From: Flavobacteriales bacterium UBA972
GTDB taxonomy: Bacteria > Bacteroidota > Bacteroidia > Flavobacteriales > Schleiferiaceae
DNA length: 32,041 nucleotides
Direction: 5' to 3'
Assembly (NCBI GenBank): GCA_002292855.1
Contig: DBBY01000011.1
Coordinates: 1,551 to 33,591 of the forward strand
In this document: piece after piece, positions 30,314-32,041 of the stretch
How the letters are laid out: every line of letters starts with the position of its first letter
Numbering within the stretch: position 1 is the first letter of the stretch
The notes under the pieces: model-generated
What the model was told of the DNA's origin: nothing
Database searches by the model: none
The model's input: the letters and a program-made list of their open reading frames with translations, nothing else
Position numbers and translations under genes: made by a program

Positions 30314-32041
30314 GGTCAAAGGTCGTCGGCGCAGCAGGGCAAAAACGTCTATATCTGCTTGCCAACGGTATGCATAGCGTCGGTCGGCCTCACGATCCCA
30401 ATCTGCCTGCCCGCTGGAGGTCACGTGGCTCACTACTCCTGGTTTAAGCGGACTCAATCCTCGGCCGTCTCCGGCGTAGCCAACCCAGGATTTGCGGCCC
30501 ATCAGGACCTCGGGAACTTCCCTCAAAAGAAAACGACCCTGACCAAAAAGAAGCAGGAGCGGACTACATAAAACAAGGAACAGCGTGATGCCAAGGTGCA
30601 AGGCCTGGCGGCTTCGCCGCACCACGGGCTTGTCGAGCTCGGGAACCGCAGCCCCAGAGGCAATTCCTCGGTGGTCGCTGCCGAGCGTCCACTCTGGGTA
30701 AACCATGCGGTAGCGAAGTCCCTGACCCCGCTGAGCAATCATCAAGGCAATGCTGTCGCGGTAGGTGATGCCCGACCCCGGGTGCATCGAGATCAAGGCC
30801 GGCCTAAAGGTGGCAAGAGCGGCTTCGACCTTAGGCCCCATGGGTAGATCGAAGTCTAGGGAATCCTCGCGCGGAGCGCGCATCGGCTCGGGGCGCCCAA
30901 AATGGACGGTGCCGCTGCGCAGTATTCCGAGGTGCCGCAGGCCAAGGGCGAATCGCGCCAAACGGCCGAGCATTGCGGCGGCGGCGAACATAAGGGCAGA
31001 TAAAAGAACCAAGGCCCGCGAGAAACGCCATTCAATCGGGAGTAGGGCATAGGCCACCAGCAGCGCGAGGGTCGCAAGAAGTCCGCCATTAAAGTAGCGG
31101 CGAAGCGATTTATGAGCCCCACCCATGGCGTAGAAAACGGCAAACCAGCTAAGGGCGTAGGCAGGGAGCACATAGAGGCGGTAGGCAGCAGGGTAGGTTC
31201 CGCCGTCAATGTAGCGGTGCGAACGCTCCCAGTAGCTGGTAATCGCTTCGGCAAAAAAGTACCCAAGCAGCACGTCTACGGCAAAAGGGAGCACTATGCC
31301 TCCCCATCGCCGCAGCAGGGTCGAGCTGGCCTTGGCATAAATTCCGAAGCTTATGAGGGCAGTGAACAATGCGGCCTGCTTGGCAAAGTGCTTGCGCGCA
31401 AAAATGGCCATGGCCTCATGGAAGGTTTTGACGTGCTTCCAGGTAGCGTGCTTAGTGGACTCTCCTTTGTAGTGGATTATGGGCGACGTCGCGAGGTAGT
31501 GGTTTTGCCAGCCTGCCTTTTGAATCCTAAAGCTCAGGTCAATGTCTTCTCCGTACATAAAGAAGTCCTCGTCAAATCCACCCAAATCATTTAAAACGGA
31601 CTTGCGCGCCATCATCCAGGCGCCGCAGTGCACGTCGACCTCATTGTTTTCTTGCTCGGGCAGGTGGCCAAGGTAGTAGCGCGCCCATCGCGGACTTTTT
31701 GGGCGCAAGGAGCTTAGGCCAAGCAGGCGGTACAGGGCCACAAGGGGGGTAGGGATTCCGCGCTTGGATTCCGGCAGAAAGGCACCGGTGCCGTCAATCA
31801 TGCGGCAGCCCAGAGATCCAACTTGGGGATGCTCGGCCAGATAGTCCAGGGCCACACTGAAGTTGTCTTCGGGAACGACGGTGTCAGGATTGAGAAAGAG
31901 CACGAATTCCCCTGTAGATTGCTGCAGTGCCAGGTTATTAGCCCGCCCAAATCCGAGGTTGGTGGGGGAGGCGATCCAGTGCACTTCGGGGAACTGCGAC
32001 CGGATCCATTCTTCGGACCCGTCGCTCGAGGCGTTGTCGAC
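30311..32041 (-). CDS. Family 2 glycosyltransferase with membrane segments and sugar-phosphate-transferase-like tail (N-terminus beyond window)
   Basis: 576 residues are visible; the frame stays open to the last base, reading VDNASSDGSEEW, so a stretch of N-terminus is missing. The GT2 domain runs to about residue 225 (NLGFGRANNLAL, FLNPDTVVPED, FMYGEDIDLSFR). Then come several membrane segments (about 225-365), a cytoplasmic stretch (about 370-475) and a final hydrophobic hairpin (480-500). The tail MGRKSWVGYAG, LSPLKPGV and YAYRWQADIDVFALLRR resembles the C-terminus of polyprenyl-phosphate sugar-1-phosphate transferases (WcaJ/PssY type), but the usual catalytic Asp-Glu segment before it is not visible. 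Probably involved in surface polysaccharide assembly; the fusion's reaction is unknown. Confidence 0.88.
   Translation of the reverse strand, partial: VDNASSDGSEEWIRSQFPEVHWIASPTNLGFGRANNLALQQSTGEFVLFLNPDTVVPEDNFSVALDYLAEHPQVGSLGCRMIDGTGAFLPESKRGIPTPLVALYRLLGLSSLRPKSPRWARYYLGHLPEQENNEVDVHCGAWMMARKSVLNDLGGFDEDFFMYGEDIDLSFRIQKAGWQNHYLATSPIIHYKGESTKHATWKHVKTFHEAMAIFARKHFAKQAALFTALISFGIYAKASSTLLRRWGGIVLPFAVDVLLGYFFAEAITSYWERSHRYIDGGTYPAAYRLYVLPAYALSWFAVFYAMGGAHKSLRRYFNGGLLATLALLVAYALLPIEWRFSRALVLLSALMFAAAAMLGRLARFALGLRHLGILRSGTVHFGRPEPMRAPREDSLDFDLPMGPKVEAALATFRPALISMHPGSGITYRDSIALMIAQRGQGLRYRMVYPEWTLGSDHRGIASGAAVPELDKPVVRRSRQALHLGITLFLVLCSPLLLLFGQGRFLLREVPEVLMGRKSWVGYAGDGRGLSPLKPGVVSHVTSSGQADWDREADRRYAYRWQADIDVFALLRRRPLT

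Noticed and set aside
1..32041. Mobile elements, CRISPR arrays or phage genes
   Set aside because: No transposase, integrase, spaced direct repeats or phage structural genes are visible; the content is uniform chromosomal genes.

Overview
The window looks like ordinary chromosome of a Bacteroidota bacterium, probably from the Flavobacteriales or a relative, with fairly GC-rich coding DNA. Four things point there: a 1597-residue secreted protein with a type IX secretion (T9SS) C-terminal domain; Bacteroidota-type promoters (-7 element TAnnTTTG, once with a -33 TTG exactly 19 bp upstream, before tRNA-His); a bacillithiol deacetylase (BshB1); and a Bacteroidota-style cytochrome c maturation cluster with a CxxxY CcmE and a 56-residue CcmD-like protein. 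I see no insertion sequence, phage, CRISPR array, rRNA or integration site. No stretch longer than 300 bases lacks a gene; the longest gap is 17570-17744.

Layout. At 1-1108 the first codons of a family 2 glycosyltransferase (minus) diverge from corA (plus). Positions 1071-8681 hold a tightly packed minus-strand unit: ccmB-ccmC-ccmD-like-ccmE-ccmF-DUF2520 protein-kdsC-like phosphatase-maf-nhaC. Many of its junctions are 4-base ATGA/GTGA overlaps. Divergent from it are a Cys-type glutathione peroxidase and bshB1 (8765-10052), a thiol-redox pair. A GT4 glycosyltransferase (minus) and tRNA-His with its own promoter and strong terminator follow (10095-11400).

Positions 11429-16248 are a four-gene plus-strand operon with overlapping genes: a secreted LysM protein, two paralogous SGNH-hydrolase-like proteins and an MBOAT acyltransferase. 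It looks like an envelope O-acylation (probably O-acetylation) system and is the best candidate for an undescribed system here. It converges with an MltF-like lytic transglycosylase. Then come gcvT, an HtrA/Deg protease (minus), and a dapF-GNAT-mltG operon (plus). DapF makes the peptidoglycan building block meso-diaminopimelate, and MltF, MltG and possibly the O-acylation operon act on the wall, so 11.4-22.6 kb is rich in envelope genes.

Positions 22682-31984 are on the minus strand: the T9SS-exported multi-module protein; an operon of 2-oxoacid dehydrogenase E2, a DnaQ/ExoX-like exonuclease and a fumarylacetoacetate-hydrolase-family enzyme; and a family 2 glycosyltransferase fused to membrane segments and a sugar-phosphate-transferase-like tail, cut by the window end.

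A recurring pattern is that TAnnTTTG-like boxes end only 4-6 bases before the start codon of several first genes, which suggests leaderless mRNAs.
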